NCBI RefSeq assembly: GCF_907165205.1 | Contig: NC_058198.1 | Coordinates: forward strand, 6,859,001-6,923,000 | Source: Coccinella septempunctata | Lineage: Eukaryota; Arthropoda; Insecta; Coleoptera; Coccinellidae | DNA length: 64,000 nt | Direction: 5' to 3' | Part shown: in pieces, positions 45,743-58,121 of the stretch | Layout: the number at the start of each line of letters is the position of its first letter | Position numbering within the stretch: the first letter of the stretch is position 1 | Program-made: the position numbers and the translations under genes | The notes under the pieces: generated by a model | What the model was told of the DNA's origin: nothing | The model's input: the letters and a program-made list of their open reading frames with translations, nothing else | The model's database searches: none

Positions 45743-47733
45743 TGATACCACACAGACACAACATTAAATGAGATTACACAAGGCACATACAGACTACAAA
45801 AAAATGTCATACACCGTCAAGAAAGGAGTAGTGTGTCTGTGTCATGAGGACGATGTTTTGTGTGTGTGTGTATGTGTGAAATAATATACGTCTGTTCACG
45901 TAGTATGTAAAGAAATTCAGAAATACTGAAAATTTGATTCAAGTGCAAACAGTAAGCTTTTACTTGAATATGTAGTTTAGCTTTCGTAATCACAAGATAA
46001 GTGATATTTGAGGTCAACAAAATTCATCCTGGTTCAAACCAGGAGAACCATTATTTAGCTGATGATTCAAAGATTAAAATATAGAAAATATTCCGTCAGA
46101 ATAAGTAAAAATGTGAAGGTGAATGAATTTCAGTATTCGTTAAAAAAGCAACATATTGTATCAGGAAAATATAACCTCTCATTAATCACTCTGTATATGG
46201 GGAAATTAACTATGTCGTTGTTTCTGAGTATGAGAGACTTCGATTGACTCAAATTCGGGGAGTTTTACTAATTAACTATACAGATTGTATTGATCTTCCA
46301 TTGAAGATCTCCTCGAGTTTTTGGGCTGATGATAATATCAAGAATGGAACAAATTCGTTCCATTTCGGTCGTAATTCACGAGATCCGAACAGCCGTAGGG
46401 TTTTTTTATGCGAACTGAGTCGGAAACCACTTAACTCGTCCAGATCGGAAATATACCTATTTTTGACAAGAGCATAAGCACCTCAACCACCTGAATGGAA
46501 GTCTGACCAAGACCCAAACGAAATGGGAAATCGACGTTCCACTCCTAATTTCACATCGCACTTCCGAGAAACTTTCCCAACGCCATTCATCATAGCGAAA
46601 CTAGTCGAGGTTATCCCTACATTTTAGGGCTCTAAAACTCCGAATTGGAAAAGTATTCAATTCCGGATTCAATCGGTTGAAAAATCCGGGACTTCGCCAA
46701 TTTGAATTGATTCGATTGTCAGAGGGATCCAGTTAATTACATGCACTCCGTATGGGGGTGCTTACTAAACGTTCGAGGAAACCATACCGCGAGGATTTGA
46801 AGATGACAGCCGGAGGTAATAATGCATGATTGAATTAAATGAAAACTGGGAAATACCTCGCCACTCAAAATTCTACTCTATAAGGGGAGGATAGACCGTA
46901 GTTCTTTTACCTGCTGATTCATCACATGTGAAATTTTGGGGATGGTGAATCTGTGCCTATTGAACCCGGAGTATCTAGAACAAAATACACACCATATTCT
47001 TTTAAAATTCGTTTGAATCTGAGAAAGAATCGCTTCAAATTCGGAAACATTTGCGGATACAGGTGAGAAACAAGCCCAATACAAGGCACAATAATGATGT
47101 CTTCATCTCGGGGCAGATTCCCAGATAAAGCTGGAATATCATACTGAATATATTGTAAAGACTTAGAACTGGAAGAAACGTAAGCCCATTAGGGAGGATT
47201 CACGATATCGAAGCATAATAAACAAGAAATTTTCCCTTGAAGCACCAAGAACATATTGATTCTCCGGCCATTTTTCTGTGAAGACCTCCTCGAAGACTAT
47301 CGAAGTAACATTAATACCCTTTACCGTTTCTGAACTGGCAGGGCATATAAAGATTTGTCGTTTACGACGATCCTATATTATATTCTTTACTGTGAACGGG
47401 AAAAAATCGTGAATTGTGGACTTAATTCGTTCTTTTTATTACGGGGGTAATATCGGATTAGACTTTTCTATTTCGCGTTATGGGGAAATAACTCAACGAA
47501 TTTCGGTTTTCGTACAATTGAACATGAAAAATTATGTTTTCAAGCAAGCGGGGAGGATATACCACCAACATACACGTTCTTACGAAACCAGAACATGTTT
47601 CCTGCGACAAAACTTGCTATATGCCTCAGCGAAAGAATTCAGACCCAGTGGCGGATCAAACAGTGATTTTGGGGCATTCTGTGATGTGTTTGTTGATATA
47701 AAATGATAATTTATAATTGTAATACAAGCTATA
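45743..47733. other. Stretch without recognised features
   Basis: A TG-rich simple repeat (GTGTGTGTGTGTATGTGTG) lies near 45859-45878. Otherwise no exon or element is recognised. A CAGTGGCGGATC motif near 47648 resembles a hAT-type terminus but has no partner. Confidence 0.5.
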
Positions 47734-48421
47734 CAGGCTGAGTCTTCGAGTGGTACAAATAATCTAACAGTAGATCGTTGAGGTCAAAAAAATCTAACCA
47801 TTTTTTTCGATTCGGCCCTGATAAAAAAATATAGCCATTTTAAGTTTTCATAATGAGCTTTGCCACCAATGAAAAAACAAATTTTCCTTCATAAAAACAA
47901 GCTGAATCTATGACACTACACATCCGTGGATCTTTTGAACAAGGTTGCATTCAGCCAAAGTACCGAGTTTTCTGAATATAACAGACATTTTTTTTTATTT
48001 TTAAACATCAAATTACTCGAAAACGGCGCATTATCCGAGAAAATATGAAGAATACTTGTATTTTACAAAACTTTTAAATATTCATTATATAGCGTCCAAC
48101 TTATTTTCAAGAATTGGGTTCTTTGAATTTTTGGTATTTTTATTGTACGTTATGGTCATAATGAGAAAACTGGAAGACGTGGGTTATATCTTGTGTTCGA
48201 AAGAGATTCATAAAATAAACGAAAACCTATATTCCGAGATTCATTTCATTCTATAAAACCGTTTATGAGATGGAACTGAAAATATTTTTTTTTATGGTTT
48301 TTCAACAGCCTGTATCTTTAAAACCGAGCCGAATCGGAAAAAATGGTAAAGGAAAAAATTGTTTCTTTTGACCTCAATAATATACTGTTGAAATATTTGT
48401 ACGAGTCAAAGATTCACTCTG
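47734..48421 (+). mobile_element. Long-TIR element of another family
   Basis: The left end is CAGGCTGAGTCTTCGAGTGG after TA (47732-47733). The right end, from the minus strand, is CAGAGTGAATCTTTGACTCG, with TA following at 48422-48423. Both arms continue through GTACAAATA, TTGAGGTCAAA and CGATTCGGC, so the inverted repeats are about 110 bp. The 688 bp interior has no transposase. It shares CAG..TGA termini and a TA target with the 870 bp family but not its interior. Confidence 0.8.
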
Positions 48422-48459
48422 TATGGAATAAAATTACTTTGAAACTTATTCAACTCGGC

Positions 48460-48740
48460 GCAACCATTTGGTCTTGACGAATTTTTGACTGACCACATCT
48501 TGTTGGGGAGTTTTCGAAGTACCACTTTTGACACTCGTTTGTCCCAGAAAAATCATCGAAGTTCTAATGATGATGAATATTTCAAAAGAGCAACTCTTCT
48601 TGTAATAAACGTCGAAATTGTATCGAGCTCGCTGAGACTGTTCGGTCTTGACGATTCTTTGGGGATTTTTCGAGGATCATCTTTCGACACATCTTTCTCT
48701 CAGAAATGTCATCGTTTCTTGAAAATAAAAATTATTCGAC
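48460..48740 (+). repeat. Degenerate tandem repeat of about 185 bp
   Basis: Two successive units share CTTGACGAATTTTT/CTTGACGATTCTTT, GACACTCGTTTGTCCCAGAAA/GACACATCTTTCTCTCAGAAA and TCATCG. The same unit recurs singly on both sides of the satellite array (54545-54710 and 58125-58300). Confidence 0.7.
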
Positions 48741-48760
48741 TGAAAAGATGCATAAGGTGC

Positions 48761-50479
48761 TCGTAATTAAAACAGAACATGGAACAGAGTATGCAATGAA
48801 AAAATGCAAGATTTCTCCACATTACTTGTAAGCCAGTTATGAGATGTCATTTGCTGTGAGGTTTTTGGCTATCTGAGTTATTCCCCAACGAAAGAATTTG
48901 GACCATTAATCATACAGAATGGTGCTGCCTATACAGTGTGATCGTCCACACATTTGACTAACATAAAAACTATCGAAATTGACTGATTACAACTGCCACA
49001 GTCTACCAAGTACCCGTATTCTAAATTTCTGGTGAACTTTAAGACAACCTCGACTGTATGCTAACCTCTACCTAATAAGAAAACGAAACTTGATGCAAAA
49101 TTAATGAGATTTGATCCGATAATGATGTCGGCAAGTCGGTCCGCGAATTGCAGCAATCCAGAAGCGCCAAACTTGAATACAGAAATATTTCAGATCTCTT
49201 AGGCGTGATCGTCGGGGACGGATGAAATGGAAATGTTATCCATTCAGCTGATAGGATTGATAAATGCTGATTCAAATTGGAGATCGATCGGCCGCGTGTG
49301 AGTTCGTTCTATTGGGAAAAATTTGGGTGATAATATATCAAGGCGATCTTGAACGGAGTCGATTTGTTTCTATATCCCTATCACAGAATTGACTCCATTA
49401 ACTTTTTTTTTCTCAGGCTGACATCTAATCACATCGTCAACCGTACTGTATCTGATAAATTGGAGTTGTTTGGACTTCAGCAGCTAAAAATGATCAGGGA
49501 AATGCACCTGTGCTAAACAGGAAATTGTTAATTATGAAAATTCGAAAGGAATCAAGAAGTACGATAAATTGCTTGACTTAAACCGAAAAGTTAAGTAATG
49601 CAGATTTAATTATGGCTGACCTAGATCGCTTAAACTATTTGTAGACAATTCACAGCTCATTTTCTGGTATGGCGTAATCTAAAGTTATGGTATCTGAAAA
49701 ATCAATACTCAGTATAGTGAAGACACATCAAATCTACGATTTTTTATCCATATCTCTACTGGTAGAGGGTGACTTAAACTATTCACGAATAGAACACCAA
49801 ATTTTGTTAGATTTTATAGAATTTTAAGGGATGAAGATGAGATATTGAGTTCATACCTCAATTGATTTGAAATTTCTCTGAAATTTTTTCCCCAAAGTAA
49901 TTGATTTTTATTCGATTGACTCAGGCAATGAGGACAGCTAATGCCATCTTCTCCACGTTAGAATTCTATGATACCTTGAAGAAAACCCTTTGAAATGATA
50001 CTGAATCTAAATATTCGCGGGACCTTTGTGGGAAAATATGATTTTCCGAATACTAAAGCAGCTTCTAGCTGGTTATTATAGTCTTGCTGCATCCTTGATG
50101 AATTATTGAAGTCTTGACGTACCTCATATGTGCAGCTAGAAAATCTAATTCGCCAGCTCGAACAATTCCACCCCCATAATTCCTGATTCTGGGAGTATTA
50201 TCAACAACGCATTCAACAATTTCCTCGGTTATCAGTCAGTCGCATGTGCATAAATAACACAGATAAAAAGTTGACATACTCCCCCACTGTTTGTAGATGA
50301 CATAAGCCTAAGCCAAACTATGTTATGTTTATTTAATACATCATTATGATTAATTATCGCGATATAATAGGGAAGTCGCATTTTCCCTACATTTTTGTCC
50401 ATCCTGGAATTGAACACATCAGTGTGAAATTTGAGGCGAGCGTTGTTTCAAATAATTCGAAATAAAAACGACTGGTCAG
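48761..50479. other. Stretch without recognised features
   Basis: AT-rich sequence in which no coding exon, element or structured repeat was recognised. Confidence 0.5.
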
Positions 50480-50918
50480 ACTAGCGCAAGATTTGATGGG
50501 TAGATTAAAACAATCTAGATCATTCCTATTGTTTTGACTCTACCTTCTCTAAGACTGAGCAGGTCGCAGAATGGTCCGGATTATTTGACTGTGAAATTTT
50601 ATAATGTTTTGCCAATCGCATTCCGATCTTTATCTATAAAGCAGTTTGTAGATGAGTTGAAAACTTTATTGTTAAATCGTTGTTATTCGATAGATGATTT
50701 TTTTTTTGAAATCTATTGATTTTAATGTGTAATATTGGTGAGTGTTTGATAGTTCTTTGGAACTTTTACTTTTACTGTCATAGCTGTTTTTGTTTGTTTT
50801 TTTTGTCTATTTTCCAGTCTAATGTATTTTATTGTATACCAATAGTTTGTATACTTTCTTGGACGTATGTAAGCAGATTTCACTGCGGTTAACATGAATA
50901 AACTATCTATCTATCTAT
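50480..50918 (+). mobile_element. LINE 3' end with CTAT tail
   Basis: The frame 50534-50719 reads LRLSRSQNGPDYLTVKFYNV, then LPIAFRSLSIKQFVDELKTL, ending in a stop. The pattern S....YL.VK.YN.LP......S...F...LK..L is the C-terminal end of a class of LINE ORF2 proteins lacking RNase H. The 3' UTR ends ACATGAATAAACTATCTATC, with an AATAAA and a (CTAT)n tail at 50903-50918. It is 5'-truncated. Confidence 0.7.
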
Positions 50919-50925
50919 CGATTCC

Positions 50926-52259
50926 TAGGTCAACCTTGAAGAATGAGCTTTTGCAAGCTCGTGCGAATTAAAAAGTCTTGTTTTTCACTGTGCTGAATAT
51001 GTTAACTAAGTGGCATTAGCGAGAGGTTTTAGTTTTCTGTTTTGGTAATAAGAGAAGTGCAGCTAAAAGGCATCGAATGCTTGTGGACTGATATAGACGT
51101 TTCCTTAATGAAGAAGACAAAGAATTGGTGGTGTGTTTCCAACAGTTGCAGAACGATTTGGCAGGTTACTGGCTCACTTCTTCCACACAAAAAACTGTGG
51201 TGAAATTTCCAAGAGCATGCTTGCATATTTTGAGAAAATATTAGCCTACTTAGTACTCAACCAAATTGGTAAGGTAAAAGCTCTGTTAAGCCTGGATTTA
51301 CAGTTACTCGAACATCAAGTCTAACCATAAATTGATCGCTTAGCGTACGAATAATATCGTACAGAATGTACTTAATTTAATTTCGGTATATTTCTTTTGT
51401 TTTTTCTCGAAATCTGTGATTTTTGGAAAGTTTAACGTGAAATTTGATGGGTCAGTTGAATGAAGCATTTAGTACGGGATTTTTTCATTTGGCGACCAGG
51501 AATTTCAGCGTCCTTTGTGGCGGTTTGAGGATAACATCATTCCGTATAACATCTGGCAGAAATACTGCCAAACAAGCGGCTGCTAATCCCTCAAAGAAAA
51601 TTTCAAAACGAGCTAGACCCAGCCATGCGAGATACCATTTTTATTATAATTCACAATCTGAAACAGAAACGAACGGTTTCATTCGATCCTTTCATTGTAT
51701 TTCAAGCTGCCCTAAACAAAAGATTCTGCCCCGAATATAAATTCATGTCGAAATGCAAATTCCTAACGTGAAGTTCCCGAACAAAGTTCCGAGTTCGAGA
51801 AGAGAGCGGATAAATGTGGAACAAAATTATTTTTAACGCGTCGGATGTTGATATGCCGCTCATTTCATCTGTTTGTAATAATGTGTAGTGAAATTTCGCC
51901 TTTTTTTTCCGCAAGACGGGATCATAATGACTTTTCCCCGATTGTGTGTGCCCTCTTCTGCCCTTTCACAATCCGATACTGTCGGCTTGATCTGTTGAAT
52001 TCTTTTCGGTGTCGTGCGGCGCCAATATTAGGATCTGGCTGACGGTTATTAAAAATAACACTCACTCCAATGTTTGCGCCTTCTTTCAGTAGCAATGGGA
52101 ACGTTTCTAATGTGAAGACAATTATTGAATATATTTCCTAAGGTCGATTTTGTTGTAGATAGCTTAATTCGATTCCATTCCCACAGATTTTGATAGGTGG
52201 AGCTTCTTTTCCAGTAAGATGAACAAAAATACAACTCACTGATAACCTACGTGCATATA
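50926..52259. other. Stretch with one small relic only
   Basis: Apart from the short mariner-like piece near 51045, nothing is recognised up to the mariner copy at 52260. Confidence 0.5.
51045..51110 (+). pseudogene. Small mariner-like relic
   Basis: The plus-strand sequence AGTGCAGCTAAAAGGCATCG then AATGCTT encodes SAAKRHRML and closely matches the relic at 22125. Similarity fades after about 60 bp. Confidence 0.35.
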
Positions 52260-53548
52260 CGAGGATATATTGAAAAATTCTTAGCCTACTATAAAACCAA
52301 ACAAAATTTCAATGTCAAAATATTTTATTACTCAACCCATTCTCCTCTTAATTGGATTCATTTATTACAGCGAACCTGCAACGTCTCTAGACCTTTCAAA
52401 AAAATGTTTCTTCTTGCTCTGCAAACCAGACCTCCACAGCTTTTATGACCTCCTCGTTGGAAGTAAATTTACGACCTTTTAAACTTTTTTTCAGTTGAGG
52501 AAAGAGATGGTAGTCGGATGGTGCCAAATCTGGTAAATAAGGGGGGTGTTCTAGTAATTCAAACCTTAAATCACGAATTTTTTGCATGGCAATATGAGAT
52601 TCGTGTGCAGGGTCGTTGTCCTGCAAAAACAAAACACCACTGGATAGCTTTCTGCGTCTTTTCTCTTCAATTTTTTCCCGTAGAGTGGTCAGTAATGTCG
52701 AATAGTAATCTCCGGTTATTGTTCTACCCTTATCCAAAAAAACAATCATGATTACTCCATGGCAATCCCAAAAAACTGAAGCAAGAACTTTTCCAGCAGA
52801 TTTTTGGACAAGAAACTTCTTAGGTCTTGGAGAACCAGAGTGTCACCATTCCATCGATTGATGCTTTGTTTCTGGATGGTGGAAATGTACCCAAGTCTCA
52901 TCCATAGTAACAATACGGTTCAAGAAGTCTACATCGTTTTCAAATCGAGCACAGATCGAACGCGATGCTTCTACCCTCGCACGCTTTTGGTCAACATTCA
53001 AACATTTGGGGATCCATTTTGCAGCAATTTTTCTCATGTCCAAATTGACGTGAACTATATGATGAACGCGTTCGTATGAAATACTCAGTTCTTCAGATAT
53101 CCATTTTAGCCCAATTCGACGGTCTGATAAAATCATGTCATGAACTGCATCGATATTTTCGGGGACTGACACAGAAACTGGCCTTCCCGATCGGTCATCA
53201 TCTTCAATGGAAAATTTACCTCTTATGAAGCTTGCAGTTCAATTTTTCACGGTCGCATACGAAGGACATTTATCACCAAGGGTATTAAGCATGTCTTCGT
53301 AAATCTGCTCACCTCTTAACCCTTTTAAATACAGGTACTTGATGATGGCTCTATACTCCAATTTTCCGATTTTCACACTTTCGGTAGCCATCTTCTTTCT
53401 TTTAATTTATTGCGTAACTCTGGTTTACTTTTTTGACCTCAAACTTCACAGTTACACTCCTAATGAGTTATTGTTCGTTTCTATGGTAACGCAATATTTT
53501 TTTATGCGTGGAACTGGTCTAGGCTTACTAGATATCAATACATCCTCG
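52260..53548 (-). mobile_element. mariner element, copy 3 (full length)
   Basis: Both ends are intact: CGAGGATATATTGA on the left and TCAATACATCCTCG on the right, with TA on both sides (52258-52259 and 53549-53550). At 1289 bp it is the standard mariner length and the best guide to the family's ends. The transposase is broken (see the separate entry). Confidence 0.93.
52330..53385 (-). pseudogene. mariner transposase with point-mutation stops
   Basis: Frames 53172-52843 and 52749-52396 cover the catalytic core. MDETWVHF, LLQDNDPAHES and LAPSDYHLFPQLKKSL are all intact, with 34 residues between the second and third aspartates (DD34D). A CGA to TGA change after SMEW near 52845 and a TGG to TGA in the KNWTAS motif near 53245 stop translation. 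The C-terminus after ETFF is shifted. The lesions differ from those in copies 1 and 2, so each copy decayed independently. Confidence 0.88.
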
Positions 53549-54544
53549 TACATGCATGACTTAAAGAGGACTCTATCAAGGTTCCAATTTTTGTCAATGA
53601 TCCTTTCAGTGAAGTTATTGTTTCTAGTTTAAATTCAAAGTGTTGAGCAGGGATTGGATGACGTAAAACTCTTGAAAATAATCGAAAGTTTCTCGAAAAA
53701 ATAAATTTTCTGACGAGTTATAGGTAAGGGCTGATTCCCTTTTTACTCAGACACCCTGTATGTCTTAAAGAATTGAATATTGTCCCTAGCATTATCACAT
53801 GAAGATGAAGTGTAAAATTTCATCGCCGGTATAAAAAAACAGACCCTTCAAGAGCGTCGTTCCAGAAAAGGAGAGAAAAGTAAATCCCTATTATTCCTTC
53901 GGCTCACTCGTCATTTCTGGAGCATGGCCCAGCAATGAAGGCCAATTCTCGGCTGTCGGCGGACCCAAAATACGCAATGAATTTGGATATTGTGTCGAGT
54001 TAGCGCGTGAGCAGCAAATGTTAGAGGGCCAGGTCAGCGATAGCATATTTACTTCTACGAAATGTTTTCCAAATGCAACGCTGCCGTCCATCGGGCAATG
54101 GAATGATGAAAAGGTTCCTTCTACTTTCACCACCGACATTATTAATAGCCTATGTCCGGGAAGAAAGATGCTCATCGTTTTCACCTGAATACTAAAATCC
54201 ACAAAGCATTTTTCCGCCTGGCCGTCAGAGGAAAGAAGTGGTTTTTCTGGTAGTTTATCGGTCTTCCATAGCTCAAATGGAGCCGAAAGGTCGCGATGTG
54301 ATACGGAATGAAAATTCACATCAGACCCAGAGAGCTGTAGTCTCCTCAACCTGTTCGCCACCCTCCATTGAAGCCATTTTTTCACTGTTTCTTCAAAGAA
54401 ACAGGCTTTGTTCCATTTCTCAGAGGTCTTCCAATTCATTGAAAATTGTGCTGATTCTCGTGAGCAGTTGACGTTTCCACTGTATGAAAAAGTGAAGACA
54501 TTCTTGGGAACGACGATAATATGATAGAAATTTGTTTGATGTTT
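53549..54544. other. Stretch with an unexplained 218-codon open frame
   Basis: The minus-strand frame 54547-53891 runs without stops and begins MKHQTNFYHIIVVPKNVFTF. It is richer in GC than its surroundings. I recognise no domain, signal peptide or splice structure; it may be chance or an eroded exon. A CACCCTGTA motif at 53752-53760 resembles a transposon end. Confidence 0.35.
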
Positions 54545-54710
54545 CATTTTGCAGGTCCAAATCCATCAGACTATTTTTTGGGAATTTTTCAAAGGTCAAC
54601 TTTAGACACTCCTATCTTCCAGAAAAATCATCGTAGATATAAATGTTATACATGTACTGAAAGAGCAACTCTTCTTGTGATAAATCTGGAAATTTCATCG
54701 TCCTTGGTGG
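54545..54710 (+). repeat. 185 bp repeat unit, left flank of the array
   Basis: The sequence TCCAGAAAAATCATCGTAGA followed by AAAGAGCAACTCTTCTTGTG matches 48540-48610. The unit is cut off after TTTCATCG, where the satellite array starts. Confidence 0.7.
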
Positions 54711-57700
54711 CAATGCTGATTATAAAACTGAAAATCCCAATTGGATCAGATGAATAAATCAGGAGATATCGCCGTTTGAAATTTGCAATTTTTGAAAAAA
54801 TGCCATTTCAACGATGAAAATCTAAACGAAGGGAGATAGGCTCACGAAACTGATTGGAATAGATTCAGCGTATTCGAAAACCTATAGTTTCATACCAAAC
54901 TTTCGGATATCTAACACTGTTTACAAGAAAATAGGATTTTTTCTTTTTCCACTTTTCATTTTCGAGTTCAGTTTGAATGGCTCTCTGAAGTTCAATTGTG
55001 TATCGAACCGTGAACTGTTTGGTTTTCTAGAATCTACTAAACAACTTCTATGCACTCCATATCCTAGGACAATAGTAGGACAACCTAATTTTTAGGCAGA
55101 GGTGCAAATAGGTCATTTTTGGGGGGTCTAACCCCTTGCTCATTTTTGACCCAAAAAATCGAGATTTTCGAAATCGAGTTTTTGTGCTTGGGTGGAAGCC
55201 TTGGCAATGCTGATTATAAAACCGAACATCCCAATTGGATCAGACGAATAAATCAGGAGATATCGCAGTTTGAAATTTGCAATTTTTGAAAAATTGCCAT
55301 TTCAACGATGAAAATCTAAACGAAGAAAGATAGGCTCACGAGACTGATTGGAATAGATTCAGCGTATTCGAAAACCTATAGTTTCATACCAAACTTTCGG
55401 CTATCCAACACTGTTTACAAGAAAATCGGATTTTTTCTTTTTCCACTTTTCATTTTCGAGTTCAGTTTGAATGGCTCTCTGAAGTTCAATTGTGTATCGA
55501 ACCGTGAACTGTTTGGTTTTCTAGAATCTACTAAACAACTTCTATGCACTCCATATCCTAGGACAATAGTAGGACAACCTAATTTTTAGGCAGAGGTGCA
55601 AATAGGTCATTTTTGGGGGTCTAACCCCTTGCTCATTTTTGACCCAAAAAATCGAGATTTTCGAAATCGAGTTTTTGTGCTTGGGTGGAAGCCTTGGCAA
55701 TGCTGATTATAAAACCGAACATCCCAATTGGATCAGACGAATAAATCAGGAGATATCGCCGTTTGAAATTTGCAATTTTTGAAAAAATGCCATTTCAACG
55801 ATGAAAATCTAAACGAAGGGAGATAGGCTCACGAGACTGATTGGAATAGATTCAGCGTATTCGAAAACCTATAGTTTCATACCAAACTTTCGGCTATCCA
55901 ACACTGTTTACAAGAAAATCGGATTTTTTCTTTTTCCACTTTTCATTTTCGAGTTCAGTTTGAATGGCTCTCTGAAGTTCAATTGTGTATCGAACCGTGA
56001 ACTGTTTGGTTTTCTAGAATCTACTAAACAACTTCTATGCACTCCATATCCTAGGACAATAGTAGGACAACCTAATTTTTAGGCAGAGGTGCAAATAGGT
56101 CATTTTTGGGGGTCTAACCCCTTGCTCATTTTTGACCCAAAAAATCGAGATTTTCGAAATCGAGTTTTTGTGCTTGGGTGGAAGCCTTGGCAATGCTGAT
56201 TATAAAACCGAACATCCCAATTGGATCAGACGAATAAATCAGGAGATATCGCCGTTTGAAATTTGCAATTTTTGAAAAAATGCCATTTCAACGATGAAAA
56301 TCTAAACGAAGGGAGATAGGCTCACGAGACTGATTGGAATAGATTCAGCGTATTCGAAAACCTATAGTTTCATACCAAACTTTCGGATATCCAACAGTGT
56401 TTACAAGAAAATCGGATTTTTTCTTTTTCCACTTTTCATTTTCGAGTTCAGTTTGAATGGCTCTCTGAAGATCAATTGTGTATCGAACCGTGAACTGTTT
56501 GGTTTTCTAGAATCTACTAAACAACTTCTATGCACTCCATATCCTAGGACAATAGTAGGACAACCTAATTTTTAGGCAGAGGTGCAAATAAGTCATTTTT
56601 GGGGGGTCTAACCCCTTGCTCATTTTTGACCCAAAAAATCGAGATTTTCGAAATCGAGTTTTTGTGCTTGGGTGGAAGTCTTGGCAATGCTGATTATAAA
56701 ACCGAAAATCCCAATTGGATCAGACGAATAAATCAGGAGATATCGCAGTTTGAAATTTACAATTTTTGAAAAATTGCCATTTCAACGATGAAAATCTGAA
56801 CGAAGGAAGATAGGCTCAGGAAACTGATTGGAATAGATTCAGCGTATTCGAAAACCTATAGTTTCATACCGAACTTTCGGATATCCAACACTGTTTACAA
56901 GAAAATCGGATTTTTTCTTTTTCCACTTTTCATTTTCGAGTTCAGTTTGAATGGCTCTCTGAAGATCAATTGTGTATCGAACCGTGAACTGTTTGGTTTT
57001 CTAGAATCTACTAAACAACTCCTATGCACTCCATATCCTAGGACAATAGTAGGACAACCTAATTTTTATTCAGATGTGCAAATAGGTCATTTTTGGGGGG
57101 TCTAACCCCTTGCTCATTTTTGACCCAAAAAATCGAGATTTTCGAAATCGAGTTTTTGTGCTTGGGTGGAAGCCTTGGCAATGCTGATTATAAAACCGAA
57201 AATACCAATTGGATCAGACGAATAAATCAGGAGATATCGCCGTTTGAAATTTGCAATTTTTGAAAAAATGCCATTTCAACGATGAAAATCTAAACGAAGA
57301 AAGATAGGCTCACGAAACTGATTGGAATAGATTCAGCGTATTCGAAAACCTATAGTTTCATACCAAACTTTCGGATATCCAACACTGTTTACGAGAAAAT
57401 AGGATTTTTTCTTTTTCCACTTTTCATTTTCGAGTTCAGTTTGAATGGCTCTCTGAAGTTCAATTGTGTATCGAACCGTGAACTGTTTGGTTTTCTAGAA
57501 TCTACTAAACAACTTCTGTGCACTCCATATCCTAGGACAATAGTTAGGACAGCCTAATTTTTAGGCAGATGTGCAAATAGGTCATTTTTGGGGGGTCTAA
57601 CCCCTTGCTCATTTTTGACCCAAAAAATCGATATTTTCGAAATCGAGTTTTTGTGCTTGGGTGGAAGCCTTGGCAATGCTGATTATAAAACCGAAAATAC

Positions 57701-58121
57701 CAATTGGATCAGACGAATAAATCAGGAGATATCGCCGTTTGAAATTTGCAATTTTTGAAAAAATGCCATTTCAACGATGAAAATCTAAACGAAGAGAGAT
57801 AGGCTCACGAAACTGATTGGAATAGATTCAGCGTATTCGAAAACCTATAGTTTCATACCAAACTTTCGGATATCCAACACTGTTTACGAGAAAATAGGAT
57901 TTTTTCTTTTTCCACTCTTCATTTTCGAGTTCAGTTTGAATGGCTCTCTGAAGTTCAATTGTGTATCGAACCGTGAACTGTTTGGTTTTCTTGAATCTAC
58001 TAAACAACTTCTATGCACTCCATATCCTAGGACAATAGTTAGGACAGCCTAATTTTCAGGCAGAGGTGCAAATATGTCATTTTTGGGGGGTCTAACCCCT
58101 TGCTCATTTTTGACCCAAAAA
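54711..58121 (+). repeat. Satellite-like tandem array, seven units of 493-495 bp
   Basis: Units start with GCAATGCTGATTATAAAAC at 54711, 55204, 55697, 56190, 56684, 57178 and 57673. The spacings are 493, 493, 493, 494, 494 and 495; the last unit is incomplete. Units are highly alike and there is no open frame of note. Each ends with a short palindromic stretch GGGGTCTAACCCC, then AAATCGAGATTTTCGAAATCG. Diagnostic changes divide the units into neighbouring groups, consistent with unequal exchange or local amplification. Confidence 0.97.

Noticed and set aside
46020..46050. GGTTCAAACC motif resembling a tRNA T-loop
   Set aside because: No matching acceptor, D or anticodon arms around it; it is part of a short local palindrome.
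54711..58121. CRISPR-like array
   Set aside because: Units of 494 bp repeat completely, with no unique spacers, in an animal genome context; it is a satellite-type tandem repeat.
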